A DNA stretch of 53,507 bases from an uncultured Prevotella sp. (GCA_934256705.1 CAKQPF010000021.1:1-53507); one strand, 5' to 3'. Positions 17,110-26,123 are shown, numbered from the stretch's first letter. Numbers and translations are program-made. Notes: generated by a model from the letters alone, not told the origin.

Positions 17110-17589
17110 ATGAAGAAAATCTTTGTCATGCTCGCCATGCTGATGATGACGCTGGTGGCAAATGCACAGTTTGAGAAAGGCAAGAATTACCTTTCTGCTT
17201 CTGTGAATAATTTTGGAATGGGATATAATGGCAGTAACGGTTTTACGCTTGGCGTTGACCTGAAGGGTGGATATTTCCTTGAAGACAACTGGCAGGTGAA
17301 CGGTTTTGCAGGCTTTGAGCATGTAGGTGAAACTGACTATGACTGCTTCAAGGCAGGTGTCGGCGGAAGATATTATATCATTCAGAATGGACTTTACCTC
17401 GGTGCAAACTGTAAAATGGTACTAAGTAGCGGTTATAATGATTTCTTGCCTGGTATAGAACTCGGTTATGCCTATTTCATAAATGGTAAGGTGACCATCG
17501 AACCGGCTGTCTATTATGACCAGAGCTTCAAGTGCCATTCCGATTTTTCCACAATAGGATTTAAAATAGGACTCGGTATTTACTTCTGA
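17110..17589 (+). CDS. Small outer-membrane beta-barrel protein
   Basis: A 159-residue exported protein. The signal peptide MKKIFVMLAMLMMTLVANAQ is followed by alternating hydrophobic and polar strands with Gly and aromatic ends (NYLSASVNNFGMGY, LGVDLKGGYF, GVGGRYYI, LGANCKMVL), ending in GFKIGLGIYF with the terminal Phe typical of barrels. About eight strands are likely, as in small OmpX/OmpW-like porins. It follows cstA by 38 bases and may share its transcript. Function unknown. Confidence 0.8.
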   Translation: MKKIFVMLAMLMMTLVANAQFEKGKNYLSASVNNFGMGYNGSNGFTLGVDLKGGYFLEDNWQVNGFAGFEHVGETDYDCFKAGVGGRYYIIQNGLYLGANCKMVLSSGYNDFLPGIELGYAYFINGKVTIEPAVYYDQSFKCHSDFSTIGFKIGLGIYF

Positions 17590-17638
17590 TTCTTTTCTTG
17601 ATGGAAAGATGATGGTGGGCTTTTCGTCGGATTGAAGG

Positions 17639-17673
17639 GAAAAGGCGCTTGCCGCTTTTCTGCCTTTTATTTG
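17639..17673 (+). terminator. Possible terminator after the barrel gene
   Basis: GAAAAGGCG and CGCTTTTC pair with one bulged base, followed by a T-rich tract (CTGCCTTTTATTT). Confidence 0.4.
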
Positions 17674-17741
17674 GTAAGAGACTGCAGTCTGACTTCTGGA
17701 AAGAAAGATTAGATTGAACCTAAAAAACAATAATTTCAATT

Positions 17742-18626
17742 ATGTTAAGTGTAGAAGAACTAAACGACAGACTCATAGATCTGAGTTTTGCAGAAGATAT
17801 TGGTGATGGAGACCACACCACTCTCTGTTGTATTCCAGCTGACGCAATGGGCGAAAGCAAACTCCTTATCAAGCAGCCGGGCATCATTGCAGGCGTGGAA
17901 ATCGCCAAGGAGGTATTCCATCGCTTTGACCCGGAACTCAAGGTGGAGGTGTATATCAATGATGGCGCTGAGGTAAAGCCCGGCGACATCGTGATGAGCG
18001 TAAAGGGCAAAACGCAAAGTCTGCTTCAGACAGAGCGACTGATGCTCAATATCATGCAGAGAATGAGCGGTATTGCCACTATGACGCATAAATATCAGCA
18101 GGCTCTTATAGATGCTGGTACCAAGACACGTGTGCTTGATACCCGCAAGACAACTCCTGGCATGCGTATGCTTGAGAAGGAAGCTGTGAAGATAGGTGGC
18201 GGTTTGAACCATCGTATCGGTCTCTTTGATATGATTCTGCTCAAGGATAATCATATAGATTTCTGTGGTGGTGTGCACAATGCCATCTCACGTGCGAAAC
18301 AGTATTGTAAGGATAAAGGTAAGGACCTCAAGATAGAGTGTGAGGTGCGCAACTGGAAAGAGTTGGAAGAGGCTCTCGCAGAAGGTTGTGATCGTATCAT
18401 GTTTGACAATTTCACTCCAGAAGATACCAAGAAGGCTGTGGAGCTGGTAGGTGGTCGTTGCGAGACAGAGTCTTCAGGCGGCATAACCTTTGAGACCATG
18501 ATTCCTTATGCAAAGGCTGGCGTTGATTTTATCTCATTTGGCGCATTGACCCATAGTGTGAAAGGTCTTGACATGAGTTTCAAGGCGGCTGGAAGTGACA
18601 AACTTGTTATCCCGCAAGGAAAATGA
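17742..18626 (+). CDS. nadC: Nicotinate-nucleotide pyrophosphorylase (carboxylating)
   Basis: A 294-residue quinolinate phosphoribosyltransferase that makes nicotinate mononucleotide from quinolinate and PRPP in NAD synthesis. Family motifs: EDIGDGDHTT near the start, ERLMLNIMQRMSGIAT, DTRKTTPGMRMLEKEAVKIGG, NHRIGLFDMILLKDNH and ESSGGITFE. The length is normal. nadA and nadB are not adjacent, so this gene is separated from the rest of the de novo route here. Confidence 0.96.
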   Translation: MLSVEELNDRLIDLSFAEDIGDGDHTTLCCIPADAMGESKLLIKQPGIIAGVEIAKEVFHRFDPELKVEVYINDGAEVKPGDIVMSVKGKTQSLLQTERLMLNIMQRMSGIATMTHKYQQALIDAGTKTRVLDTRKTTPGMRMLEKEAVKIGGGLNHRIGLFDMILLKDNHIDFCGGVHNAISRAKQYCKDKGKDLKIECEVRNWKELEEALAEGCDRIMFDNFTPEDTKKAVELVGGRCETESSGGITFETMIPYAKAGVDFISFGALTHSVKGLDMSFKAAGSDKLVIPQGK

Positions 18627-18633
18627 TAGATGG

Positions 18634-18725
18634 AAAGTGGAGAATGGAATAGCTGTGTAGGTTCGTAATAGCTTAAATCAGATTGCTATAATTGTGTTTG
18701 CGATTTCATTCTCCACTTTTATGCT
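18634..18725 (+). terminator. Terminator after nadC
   Basis: A perfect 13-bp stem, AAAGTGGAGAATG (18634-18646) with CATTCTCCACTTT (18707-18719), encloses a smaller ATAGC/GCTAT hairpin; a T-rich tract follows. Confidence 0.6.
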
Positions 18726-18823
18726 TTCTCATGGAGGTGTATGCTTTTCCTTTATATAATTGTGGAGGAACGGTATTATTCCATGTTTTACAAGTATTAT
18801 TTTACACCCTAAATATCTAAGAT

Positions 18824-20464
18824 ATGAAAAAAATAATGTTCTCCGCCGTTCTCCTTATTTTGGGAATGGCCCAGTCTTTGGCTTGTACCGACTTTATCGT
18901 CGGCAAAAGGGCAAGTGTCGATGGCAGCGTAATGTGTACTTACAATGCCGATTCCTATGGCGCTTACCATGTGCTTTATCATTCTCCGGCTGCAAAGCAT
19001 CAGAAAGGGGAGATGATAAAAATCTATGATGGCGATACAAATGAGTATCATGGCCAGATTCCGCAGGTGGCTGAGACTTATAATGTGATCGGTTACATCA
19101 ATGAGTATCAGGTGACTATCCATGAAACCACCTATGGAGGTCGTGAGGAAATGGTCGATACCACTGGTATTCTCGACTATGTCTCACTCATGCAGATTGC
19201 CCTTCAGCGCTCCAAGACCGCGCGTGAGGCTATAAAGGTGATGACTTCTCTGGTGGAGAAATATGGTTTCTGCTCTGAAGGTGAGTGCTTCTCTATCTGT
19301 GATCCTAATGAAGCATGGATTATGGAAATGCAGGGCGCTGGTGTCGGAAGTGTAGTTTGGGTTGCTCTCCGCATTCCTGATGATGCTATTTGTGCACATG
19401 CCAACCAGAGCCGTATCACCACTTTCAACCAGAAAGACAAGGAGAATGTGATGTTCTCAAAGAACTGTATCAAGTATGCACGACAGATGGGATGGTTCAA
19501 TGGCAAGGATGCTGACTTCTCCTGGAATGCCGCTTATGCTGCTCCTACATTCTCCGGACGCCGTTTCTGTGATGCACGAGTATGGGCTTTCTATCGCTTC
19601 TTTGTAGATGGAATGGACAAGTATTTGCCTTGGGCTGAGGGATTCGATGAGAATGCAGAACCGCTTCCTCTTTGGGTTGTTCCTAATAAGAAACTCTCTG
19701 TTCGTGACCTTATCATGGCAAACCGTGACCATTATGAGGGAACTCCTCTCGAAGTAAAGAGCACAATCGGTGGAGGTATATGGGAAATGCCTTATCAGCC
19801 TACACCTCTCTCTTACGAAGTGGATGGTAAGAAATACTTCACCGAGCGTCCTATTTCTACACAGCAGACTGCAATGACTTATGTAACGCAGATGCGTTCC
19901 TGGTTGCCTCGTGAGATTGGCGGATGCCTCTGGACTGCTAATGACGATCCTAATATGGTGGCATATACTCCTGTTTATTGCTGCGCTACAAAGGCTCCTG
20001 AGTGCTATGACGCTCCAGGCGCTGACGATGTGACATTCTCTGACAAGAGTGCTTTCTGGGTATGCAACTGGGTAAGCAATATGGTTTATCCTCGTTACAG
20101 CATGATGTTCCCGGAATTAAAGGCTGTTCGTGACCGTCTTGAGGATAAATACTTCGCTCAGCAGAGCAGCGTGGAGGAAAAGGCTAATGCTCTCTATGCT
20201 TCTTCTCCAGAACAGGCTATCAAGTATCTTAATGATTATTCCTGTCAGGAAGCGCAGCAGATGCTTGCAACATGGAAGGATCTGGCTACTCTTCTCATTG
20301 TTCGTTACAATGATATGGCTGTGAAGAAGATGAAGGACGGAAAGTATCTCAAGACTAAAGATGGTCTTGTTGTTGCTCCTGATCGTCCTGGTTATCCTAA
20401 GGAGTATGCACGCAGAATGCACAAGATTTCTCCTAAGAACATGGCAACTCCAGAAAACGAGTAA
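18824..20464 (+). CDS. C69-family dipeptidase (Ntn hydrolase), secreted
   Basis: A 546-residue peptidase of family C69. The signal peptide MKKIMFSAVLLILGMAQSLA ends exactly before Cys21, so export would expose the catalytic N-terminal cysteine (CTDFIVGKRASVDGSVM). The family motifs YNVIGYINEYQVTIHETT, EGECFSICDPNEAWIME and CAHANQSRI follow. It is expected to cleave dipeptides in the periplasm or outside the cell. A clear promoter is not seen in the 200 bases upstream. Confidence 0.93.
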   Translation: MKKIMFSAVLLILGMAQSLACTDFIVGKRASVDGSVMCTYNADSYGAYHVLYHSPAAKHQKGEMIKIYDGDTNEYHGQIPQVAETYNVIGYINEYQVTIHETTYGGREEMVDTTGILDYVSLMQIALQRSKTAREAIKVMTSLVEKYGFCSEGECFSICDPNEAWIMEMQGAGVGSVVWVALRIPDDAICAHANQSRITTFNQKDKENVMFSKNCIKYARQMGWFNGKDADFSWNAAYAAPTFSGRRFCDARVWAFYRFFVDGMDKYLPWAEGFDENAEPLPLWVVPNKKLSVRDLIMANRDHYEGTPLEVKSTIGGGIWEMPYQPTPLSYEVDGKKYFTERPISTQQTAMTYVTQMRSWLPREIGGCLWTANDDPNMVAYTPVYCCATKAPECYDAPGADDVTFSDKSAFWVCNWVSNMVYPRYSMMFPELKAVRDRLEDKYFAQQSSVEEKANALYASSPEQAIKYLNDYSCQEAQQMLATWKDLATLLIVRYNDMAVKKMKDGKYLKTKDGLVVAPDRPGYPKEYARRMHKISPKNMATPENE

Positions 20465-20542
20465 GCTCTCATAAGCAGGTGGCAAGGAAATCATGTTGAT
20501 GTCTTTGCTCGCCTGTAACTATATGACATTGAAAAAACATAG

Positions 20543-20628
20543 ATGCCAGCAATAATATGAATTGCATTGCCCTGGTATTTGCAGTGTTCTGCATTCGGGA
20601 TGATTATTCTGATTATTGCTGGCATTTT
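20543..20628 (+). terminator. Terminator after the C69 peptidase
   Basis: Perfect 14-bp stem ATGCCAGCAATAAT (20543-20556) with ATTATTGCTGGCAT (20612-20625), then TTTTT. The loop is long (55 nt). Confidence 0.6.
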
Positions 20629-20690
20629 TGGTTGATTTTTCTATAGAAACAAAGAAAAACACGATTTTTGAATAAAAAGTTGGCAAAACA

Positions 20691-20722
20691 TTTGGATTAT
20701 CCGGAAAAATGTTGTACCTTTG
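20691..20722 (+). promoter_or_regulatory. Promoter of tRNA-Cys
   Basis: TTTG (20691-20694), 20-nt spacer, TACCTTTG (20715-20722). The start near 20729 leaves a precursor leader of about 24 nt. Confidence 0.75.
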
Positions 20723-20752
20723 CATCGCATTTCAGAAATGCAAGACTAAATT

Positions 20753-20824
20753 GGTGCGTTGGATGAACGGTTTAGTCTCTGGTCTGCAAAACCAGCCATG
20801 GCGGTTCGACTCCGCCACGCACCT
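20753..20824 (+). tRNA. tRNA-Cys (anticodon GCA)
   Basis: Acceptor strands GGTGCGT (20753-20759) and ACGCACC (20817-20823) pair fully. The anticodon arm is CTGGT-CTGCAAA-ACCAG, giving GCA. The T arm is GGCGG-TTCGACT-CCGCC. The discriminator base is T, as expected for cysteine tRNA. CCA is not encoded. Confidence 0.95.
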
Positions 20825-20845
20825 CTGAAATTAGTATTTATAAAG

Positions 20846-20875
20846 TAGCATCGATGCAAGTCGATGCTATTTTTT
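20846..20875 (+). terminator. Terminator of tRNA-Cys
   Basis: TAGCATCGA (20846-20854) and TCGATGCTA (20861-20869) form a 9-bp stem with a 6-nt loop, followed by six T. Confidence 0.85.
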
Positions 20876-20888
20876 ATTTCTGTAATAA

Positions 20889-21191
20889 ATGGCATATCAG
20901 CGTGAGATACTATTGATTCTAAGGGAGGCAAACCGTGAGATAGGTTTGCCTTTGGATAGTATTGTCCGTCATGTTTATAATATGACGGCCGTTGACCTCT
21001 TTTTTACGCGCTCCTACGACGATGTGAAGGCTGATGTGATAAAATGCCTTAAAGCGGAATGCTCTTCCAGCCAGGGGGCTGTAAAAAGGGGAGAAAAGAG
21101 AGGATGGTACAAACTCAATACCGATTCTAAAGTTGTAATCCAACTCATGCTTGAATTTGAAACGGATGTAGAAGACGAATGGATGATGTAA
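20889..21191 (+). CDS. Small winged-helix-like hypothetical protein
   Basis: A 100-residue cytoplasmic protein starting 14 bases after the tRNA terminator. The pattern (REILLILREAN..., LPLDSIVRHVYNM, DVKADVIKCLKAEC, then RGWYKLN) resembles a helix-turn-helix followed by a beta wing, so DNA binding is possible. It has an acidic tail. No own promoter is clear, so expression may rely on readthrough of the tRNA terminator. The exact family is not recognised. Confidence 0.65.
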   Translation: MAYQREILLILREANREIGLPLDSIVRHVYNMTAVDLFFTRSYDDVKADVIKCLKAECSSSQGAVKRGEKRGWYKLNTDSKVVIQLMLEFETDVEDEWMM

Positions 21192-21197
21192 ATCTCA

Positions 21198-21464
21198 TTA
21201 CATCATAGAATGAAAATTGTGACGAATAAGATCTGTCCTTACCGCTGGCAAAGGTAAATCCATTTGTTTCTTGGGATGCCAATGTTGGATGTTCAAAGGT
21301 GTATAATGTCCTTTGAATATGTCGATTTCATGTCTGTCTGTAGTGTAAATATGCTTCTTTAACCATCGGTTATTAATCGTTTCCTTGTTGATATTCTTCC
21401 CGACAAGTAAATTGCATGGTGTTTGCTCGTGTCGCGAGACAGATATGTAGGGAGAATGTGGCAT
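21198..21464 (-). CDS. Doubtful hypothetical ORF, 88 codons
   Basis: An open frame starting MPHSPYISVSRHEQ and ending 6 bases from the convergent winged-helix gene. It is His-rich and not recognised. An upstream extension to 21590 is open but would pass through a terminator hairpin. There is no promoter of the usual type. It may be a gene remnant or chance; the rest of 21192-21593 holds only the terminator at 21521-21567. Confidence 0.25.
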   Translation of the reverse strand: MPHSPYISVSRHEQTPCNLLVGKNINKETINNRWLKKHIYTTDRHEIDIFKGHYTPLNIQHWHPKKQMDLPLPAVRTDLIRHNFHSMM

Positions 21465-21520
21465 TCGTTGTGCTTGTTCATCATGGTTTTTATAACTTGT
21501 AATACTTATATGAGATGATT

Positions 21521-21567
21521 CGGAAAACAAACAGCCAGCATTAAGAATGAACTTGATGCTGGCTGTT
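21521..21567 (-). terminator. Terminator of the decarboxylase operon
   Basis: Perfect 12-bp stem AACAGCCAGCAT (21530-21541) with ATGCTGGCTGTT (21556-21567). On the minus strand it is followed by TGTTTTCC and lies 27 bases after the beta-subunit stop. Confidence 0.7.
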
Positions 21568-21593
21568 GAGAGTATGTAATGAATTGTCAAATC

Positions 21594-22748
21594 TTATGAG
21601 AAGAATCCAAGCAATGTACCTGCAGCAACTGCAGAACCGATAACACCGGCTACGTTAGGACCCATAGCGTGCATAAGAAGGAAGTTCTTGCGGTCATATT
21701 CGAGTCCAAGGTTGTTGGAGATACGTGCTGCCATAGGAACGGCACTTACACCAGCATTACCGATGAGAGGATTGATCTTGCTTTCCTTAGGAAGGAATAT
21801 GTTCATAATCTTCACGAAGAGAACGCCGCTGGCTGTTGCGATGATGAATGCGCAAGCACCGATGATGAAGATAAATACGGTGTTCATTGTGAGGAACTCA
21901 GAAGCCTGAGTTGAACATCCTACTGTCAGACCGAGGAGGATAACCACTGCATTGTTGAGTGAGTTTGTGGCAGTGTCCACGAGACGGTTTGTCTTTCCAC
22001 ATTCCTTAAGCAGGTTACCGAAGAAGAGCATACCCAACAGAGGCAGACCAGAAGGCACAATAAACGTGGTGACGATAAGTCCAAGGATAGGGAAGAGAAT
22101 CTTCTCAGTCTTGCTTACCTGACGAGCGGGTTTCATGCGGATAAGTCTTTCCTTCTCAGTGGTGAGGATACGCATGATGAAAGGCTGGATAACAGGCACA
22201 AGAGCCATGTATGAGTATGCGCAGACTGCAATTGCGCCCATGAGGTTTGGACTTACCTTAGATGACAGGAAGATAGCCGTAGGACCGTCAGCACCGCCGA
22301 TGATAGCGATGCCTGCAGCCTGGTTAGGCTCAAAGCCCATAGCAAGAGCTGCCATGTAAGCACCGAAGATACCAAACTGAGCGGCAGCTCCGATAAGGAT
22401 AAGCTTAGGGTTGGCTATCAGAGCAGAGAAGTCTGTCATGGCACCGATACCGAGGAAAACGAGTGGAGGGTACCATCCTTGTCTTACGCCTTGATAGAAT
22501 ATGTTGAGCACGGAGTTGTCTTCATAGAGACCTATTTCCAGTCCTGCTGCGCGGAAAGGTATATTACCGAGAACAATGCCGAGACCTATCGGAACGAGAA
22601 GCAACGGCTCGAAGTCCTTCTTGATGGCAAGCCAAAGGAAAAAGCATCCTACGAGAATCATGATGATGTTTCCCCATGTAGCATTGGCAAAGCCTGTATA
22701 AGAAAGGAACTCGTTGAAGTTAGAAACAATAAATTCTGTAAAACTCAT
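21594..22748 (-). CDS. Na+-translocating decarboxylase beta subunit
   Basis: A 384-residue integral membrane protein of the OadB/MmdB/GcdB family. It couples decarboxylation of carboxybiotin to outward sodium transport. Family motifs: PPLVFLGIGAMTDFSALIANPK, AAGIAIIGGADGPTAIFLSSK and the C-terminal GNAGVSAVPMAARISN, LMHAMGPNVAGVIGSA. About nine to eleven membrane segments are visible. It follows the biotin carrier by 12 bases. With mutAB next door, the substrate of the complex is probably methylmalonyl-CoA rather than oxaloacetate. Confidence 0.93.
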   Translation of the reverse strand: MSFTEFIVSNFNEFLSYTGFANATWGNIIMILVGCFFLWLAIKKDFEPLLLVPIGLGIVLGNIPFRAAGLEIGLYEDNSVLNIFYQGVRQGWYPPLVFLGIGAMTDFSALIANPKLILIGAAAQFGIFGAYMAALAMGFEPNQAAGIAIIGGADGPTAIFLSSKVSPNLMGAIAVCAYSYMALVPVIQPFIMRILTTEKERLIRMKPARQVSKTEKILFPILGLIVTTFIVPSGLPLLGMLFFGNLLKECGKTNRLVDTATNSLNNAVVILLGLTVGCSTQASEFLTMNTVFIFIIGACAFIIATASGVLFVKIMNIFLPKESKINPLIGNAGVSAVPMAARISNNLGLEYDRKNFLLMHAMGPNVAGVIGSAVAAGTLLGFFS

Positions 22749-22760
22749 AGTTTATCCTCC

Positions 22761-23210
22761 TTATCCAATAGTTATGAGAGGAGCGCCTTCCATTACGGTG
22801 TCGCCCTTGCTTACGAGAACAGAAGTAACAGTGCCAGAGTTCTCTGCCTCGATATTATTCTGCATCTTCATAGCTTCAAGTACTACGACTGTATCGCCCA
22901 TAGCGACAGCGTCGCCCACCTTGACGCAAACCTCTGAGACAGTTCCAGGCAGAGGTGCGAGAACCTTTGCTCCAGAGCCTGCTTCTACAGGAGCTGGGGC
23001 AGGAGCAGCTGCTGGAGCTGTACCTGTTACAGGAGCGGCAACAGGTTTCTCTACCTTTACCTTCTTTATTTGCTTGCCTACTGAGATAGGCTGCTTGAGT
23101 TCTACGTCAAAGTCTATACCATTGACATTGACCTTAGCGAGGGAACCCTCTACTTCGTTGATTTCTACATCGTAATCAACGCCCTGTATCGTATATTGAT
23201 ATTTTGCCAT
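22761..23210 (-). CDS. Biotin carrier subunit of the Na+ decarboxylase
   Basis: A 149-residue biotinyl-domain protein. The biotin attachment motif EAMKMQN is in the C-terminal lipoyl-type domain (from about residue 80). An Ala/Pro-rich flexible linker (APVTGTAPAAAPAPAPVEAG) joins it to an N-terminal domain of about 55 residues. It shuttles the carboxyl group from the carboxyltransferase to the membrane beta subunit. The carboxyltransferase that should load it is not encoded in the window. Confidence 0.93.
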   Translation of the reverse strand: MAKYQYTIQGVDYDVEINEVEGSLAKVNVNGIDFDVELKQPISVGKQIKKVKVEKPVAAPVTGTAPAAAPAPAPVEAGSGAKVLAPLPGTVSEVCVKVGDAVAMGDTVVVLEAMKMQNNIEAENSGTVTSVLVSKGDTVMEGAPLITIG

Positions 23211-23395
23211 TGTTTTATAATTGCATTATTATCGGGATTATGGAAAAAGTGGTGAAACTGTATATAATGTATTTTTCACTTTTATGTTTTCCAAGATAAC
23301 CCCCAAGATTAAAAATAAAGGTTATTTCTTTTGATGTCTTTCATTCGTATTCTTAAAACCAAGCCTCGGAATGGGAAGACCTTATAGTGCGAGTA
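23211..23395 (-). other. Structured gap inside the decarboxylase operon
   Basis: The 185 bases between the gamma-like and biotin genes hold an imperfect inverted repeat (GAAAAAGTGGTGAAA against TTTTTCACTTTT). No gene is seen. It may adjust the ratio of gamma to biotin/beta mRNA. Confidence 0.4.
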
Positions 23396-24376
23396 TTATG
23401 CCTTGTGAACGTCAGGAGTAGGGGTTCCAGAACTATGTTCACCCCAGATTGTAGTATGAGGCTTGATGGTGATGATACCGCTCTCCACATCGTGAACATC
23501 GTCAGCATATTGCTTCAGAGCCATTGCGATGACTGCCACATAAGTTTCTTTGTCGATACCCTTTGACTTGAGTCCGTCCTGAAGGATAACATTGGTCTTG
23601 TGTCCCACTTCGACGAGTTTTTCACCGGTCTTTACTACAGGAACAACGCCAGGAACAGAGCCTGCGGCTTTCTTTATTGTCTTCTTGTCACGAAGAGCCC
23701 AGCCGAGAACGCTGAAGAATACGTAGAGAAGGGCAAGACAAGCGAATACTACTCCCATTGAGAGTACTGTGATTCCTATTCCGTAAGGGTCGTCTCGCTT
23801 GAGCTTATCCACCTTGGATTCGGAAACGTCAGTATAGTTTTCGATACCAGGTGTAACATTGTCTGGTGTCTTGACTGTCCACTTGTCCTCGCCATCTCTG
23901 ACGCGAGCGAAAGAACAATCGGCTTTGAGAGCAGGAATGCTGATAGAGTCTATGATGTCAACAGCGTTTCCATCATAGAGCGCAATCCACTGGGTGGTGC
24001 TGTCTGCCTTGGTGTTGAGGTGCATTGCACCTTTGGCAGGGTTGCTGTTCAGGTAAAAGACTACATGCTGTCGTGCAGAGAGAGCTGTGCGTGGGTCTCC
24101 ACTTGGGAGGATTGTCATGCGCTTGATTCGCTCTGGAACTGACATGTTAGGATCGAGAACTGACTTGTCCGTAGTGATGTACATACCACGCACGTTGTAC
24201 GAAGAGTACGCTGTGTTGGCAAGTTCTACCCACGGATTGTGGCAGCCAAACTCATCCTGGATGCTGGCGGCATTGCTTGTGACCACTTCGTTGATTTTGA
24301 TGTTCTTGGCACCTTGAGCCATCATTGAAGTGGAACAGAGAAGCAATCCGCCTAAAAGATAAGCTGATTTTTTCAT
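23396..24376 (-). CDS. Lamin-tail domain fused to OadG-type gamma subunit
   Basis: A 326-residue membrane protein. A signal peptide (MKKSAYLLGGLLLCSTSMMAQ) precedes a lamin-tail-like beta domain at about 22-180, with INEVVTSNAAS, NPWVELAN, GMYITTD and WIALYDGNAVDIIDSISIPAL. The OadG-type membrane segment (YGIGITVLSMGVVFACLALLYVFF) lies near 195-225, then a cytoplasmic tail ending in a helical segment. Gamma subunits anchor and assemble the decarboxylase. The outer domain would face the periplasm, where it could bind a partner; that role is inference. Confidence 0.85.
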   Translation of the reverse strand: MKKSAYLLGGLLLCSTSMMAQGAKNIKINEVVTSNAASIQDEFGCHNPWVELANTAYSSYNVRGMYITTDKSVLDPNMSVPERIKRMTILPSGDPRTALSARQHVVFYLNSNPAKGAMHLNTKADSTTQWIALYDGNAVDIIDSISIPALKADCSFARVRDGEDKWTVKTPDNVTPGIENYTDVSESKVDKLKRDDPYGIGITVLSMGVVFACLALLYVFFSVLGWALRDKKTIKKAAGSVPGVVPVVKTGEKLVEVGHKTNVILQDGLKSKGIDKETYVAVIAMALKQYADDVHDVESGIITIKPHTTIWGEHSSGTPTPDVHKA

Positions 24377-24403
24377 TGTGTATTATTTGTAGATTAATAG
24401 ATG

Positions 24404-26092
24404 TTAGCAAAAGAAGAGCACCACTATCTGCGCCACGAAGATGCGGAGGAACATACTGAGCGGATAAACCGTGGAGTAGCCTATGGATGGTGCATCCTTA
24501 GAGCATGTAGCATTAGCGTAAGCAAGTGCTGGAGGGTCTGTGTAAGAACCGGCTATCATGCCCATTATAGTGAAATAGTTGAACTTGAATTTCAATCTTG
24601 CCACTGTTCCCACTATAAGAATAGGGATAATTGTGATTAAGAAGCCTGTGATGACATAGAGAAGACCGTCTCCGGCAACTACAGTATTTACGAAATTGGC
24701 TCCAGCTTTAATGCCCACACTTGACAAGAATAGCACAAGACCTATCTCGCGTAGCATGAGATTTGCGGAAGTAGTGGTATATGTGACGAGTCTGACCTTA
24801 TAGCCGAAACGTCCGATAAGAATTGCAATGATAAGTGGACCGCCAGCGATACCGAGCTTCATGGGAACAGGGATACTTGGGATGGCAAAAGGAATGCTTC
24901 CAAAGAGAATACCTAATACTATACCTATAAATATAGTGGCGATGTTAGGATGGTCGAGTCTCTTGATTGCATTGCCCATAAGGGATGCTACACGGTTTAC
25001 AGAAACTTCATCACCGACTACCATGATGCGGTCTCCTACCTGGAGAGGAAGGTGGCTTGAAGCGAACATCTCCATGCCCTGACGAGTCACGCGGGTTACG
25101 TTCACGCCATATACGCTTGAGAAATGAAGCTTTGCTGGAGTCTTACCGTTCATCTGAGGCTTTGTAATAAGAATGCGCTTGCTCACAGTCTGTCCCTTCT
25201 TCTCCTGCTCGGTGAACTCAGGAACTTCTGTTAAAGAGCCGATGAATGCGATGATAGCTTCTGCATCAGCCTCTGGGCAGACTACGAAAAGCTTGTCGCC
25301 AAGTTCAAGCGTAGTGGTGCTCTTTGGGAATATAAGTTCCCCATTGCGTACGATACGAGAGAATACAAAGTCTCTTTTGAGAAACTCATGTATTTCATAA
25401 ATGGTGTGACCAGCAAGGTATGAGTTCTCAACGAGGAGGTGCATAAGGTGTGGTTTGGCTGCAGTGTTGCTTTCCTGAGCTTTTAGAGCCTCCTCTTCAT
25501 TATGGAGCTTGATGCGGCAGATGTATCTGATAGCTATGGTTGCACCGATAATGCCCACTACGCCAAGAGGATAAGCACAAGCGTATCCGTTCGCAATAGC
25601 AGGGGCATCTCCGTTAGTGAAAATGGCGCCAAGAGCTTCATTGGCAGCACCGAGACCAGGAGTATTGGTCACAGCGCCATACATGGTGCCAATCATCATA
25701 GGGAGATTGACAGGGTTTGTCGTGTCAAAGAAGATGTAATAACATGCAAACATTACGAGCACATTGAAGAGAATGTTGCATGCAGCGAGAATGTTCAGTT
25801 TTACACCACCTTCACGGAAACTCTCAAAGAATCCAGGACCAACCTGAAGTCCAATCATGAAGACGAAGAGAATGAGTCCGAAATCCTGAACGAAAGTCAA
25901 GATGTTAATAGGTGCAGTGAACCCGATGTGTCCTGCCACGATACCAGCAAAAAGGACGAAAGTTACTCCGAGGGAAATACCGGCAATCTTTATCTTCCCG
26001 AGGAGAACGCCGACGGCGATTACAATAGCATAGAGTAGAGCAATGTGTGCTACACTCTCGCTATTTGTAAAAAGGTTGATGATCCAATCCAT
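24404..26092 (-). CDS. AspT/YidE-family transporter with two TrkA-C domains
   Basis: A 562-residue inner-membrane protein. Two blocks of five to six helices flank a cytoplasmic centre with two TrkA-C-like domains (about 210-290 and 295-375, with GDKLFVVCPE and GDRIMVVGDE). Repeated signatures include LILFVFMIGLQVGPGFFESF and LVLFLSSVGIKAGANFVNTV. AspT relatives exchange an amino or dicarboxylic acid for its decarboxylation product. It is the first gene of the unit, 27 bases before the gamma-type gene, so a role in moving succinate, propionate or a related acid is plausible. The substrate is unknown. Confidence 0.87.
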   Translation of the reverse strand: MDWIINLFTNSESVAHIALLYAIVIAVGVLLGKIKIAGISLGVTFVLFAGIVAGHIGFTAPINILTFVQDFGLILFVFMIGLQVGPGFFESFREGGVKLNILAACNILFNVLVMFACYYIFFDTTNPVNLPMMIGTMYGAVTNTPGLGAANEALGAIFTNGDAPAIANGYACAYPLGVVGIIGATIAIRYICRIKLHNEEEALKAQESNTAAKPHLMHLLVENSYLAGHTIYEIHEFLKRDFVFSRIVRNGELIFPKSTTTLELGDKLFVVCPEADAEAIIAFIGSLTEVPEFTEQEKKGQTVSKRILITKPQMNGKTPAKLHFSSVYGVNVTRVTRQGMEMFASSHLPLQVGDRIMVVGDEVSVNRVASLMGNAIKRLDHPNIATIFIGIVLGILFGSIPFAIPSIPVPMKLGIAGGPLIIAILIGRFGYKVRLVTYTTTSANLMLREIGLVLFLSSVGIKAGANFVNTVVAGDGLLYVITGFLITIIPILIVGTVARLKFKFNYFTIMGMIAGSYTDPPALAYANATCSKDAPSIGYSTVYPLSMFLRIFVAQIVVLFFC

Positions 26093-26123
26093 AAATATTG
26101 TCTGTGAATTTTCAATTTAGATG

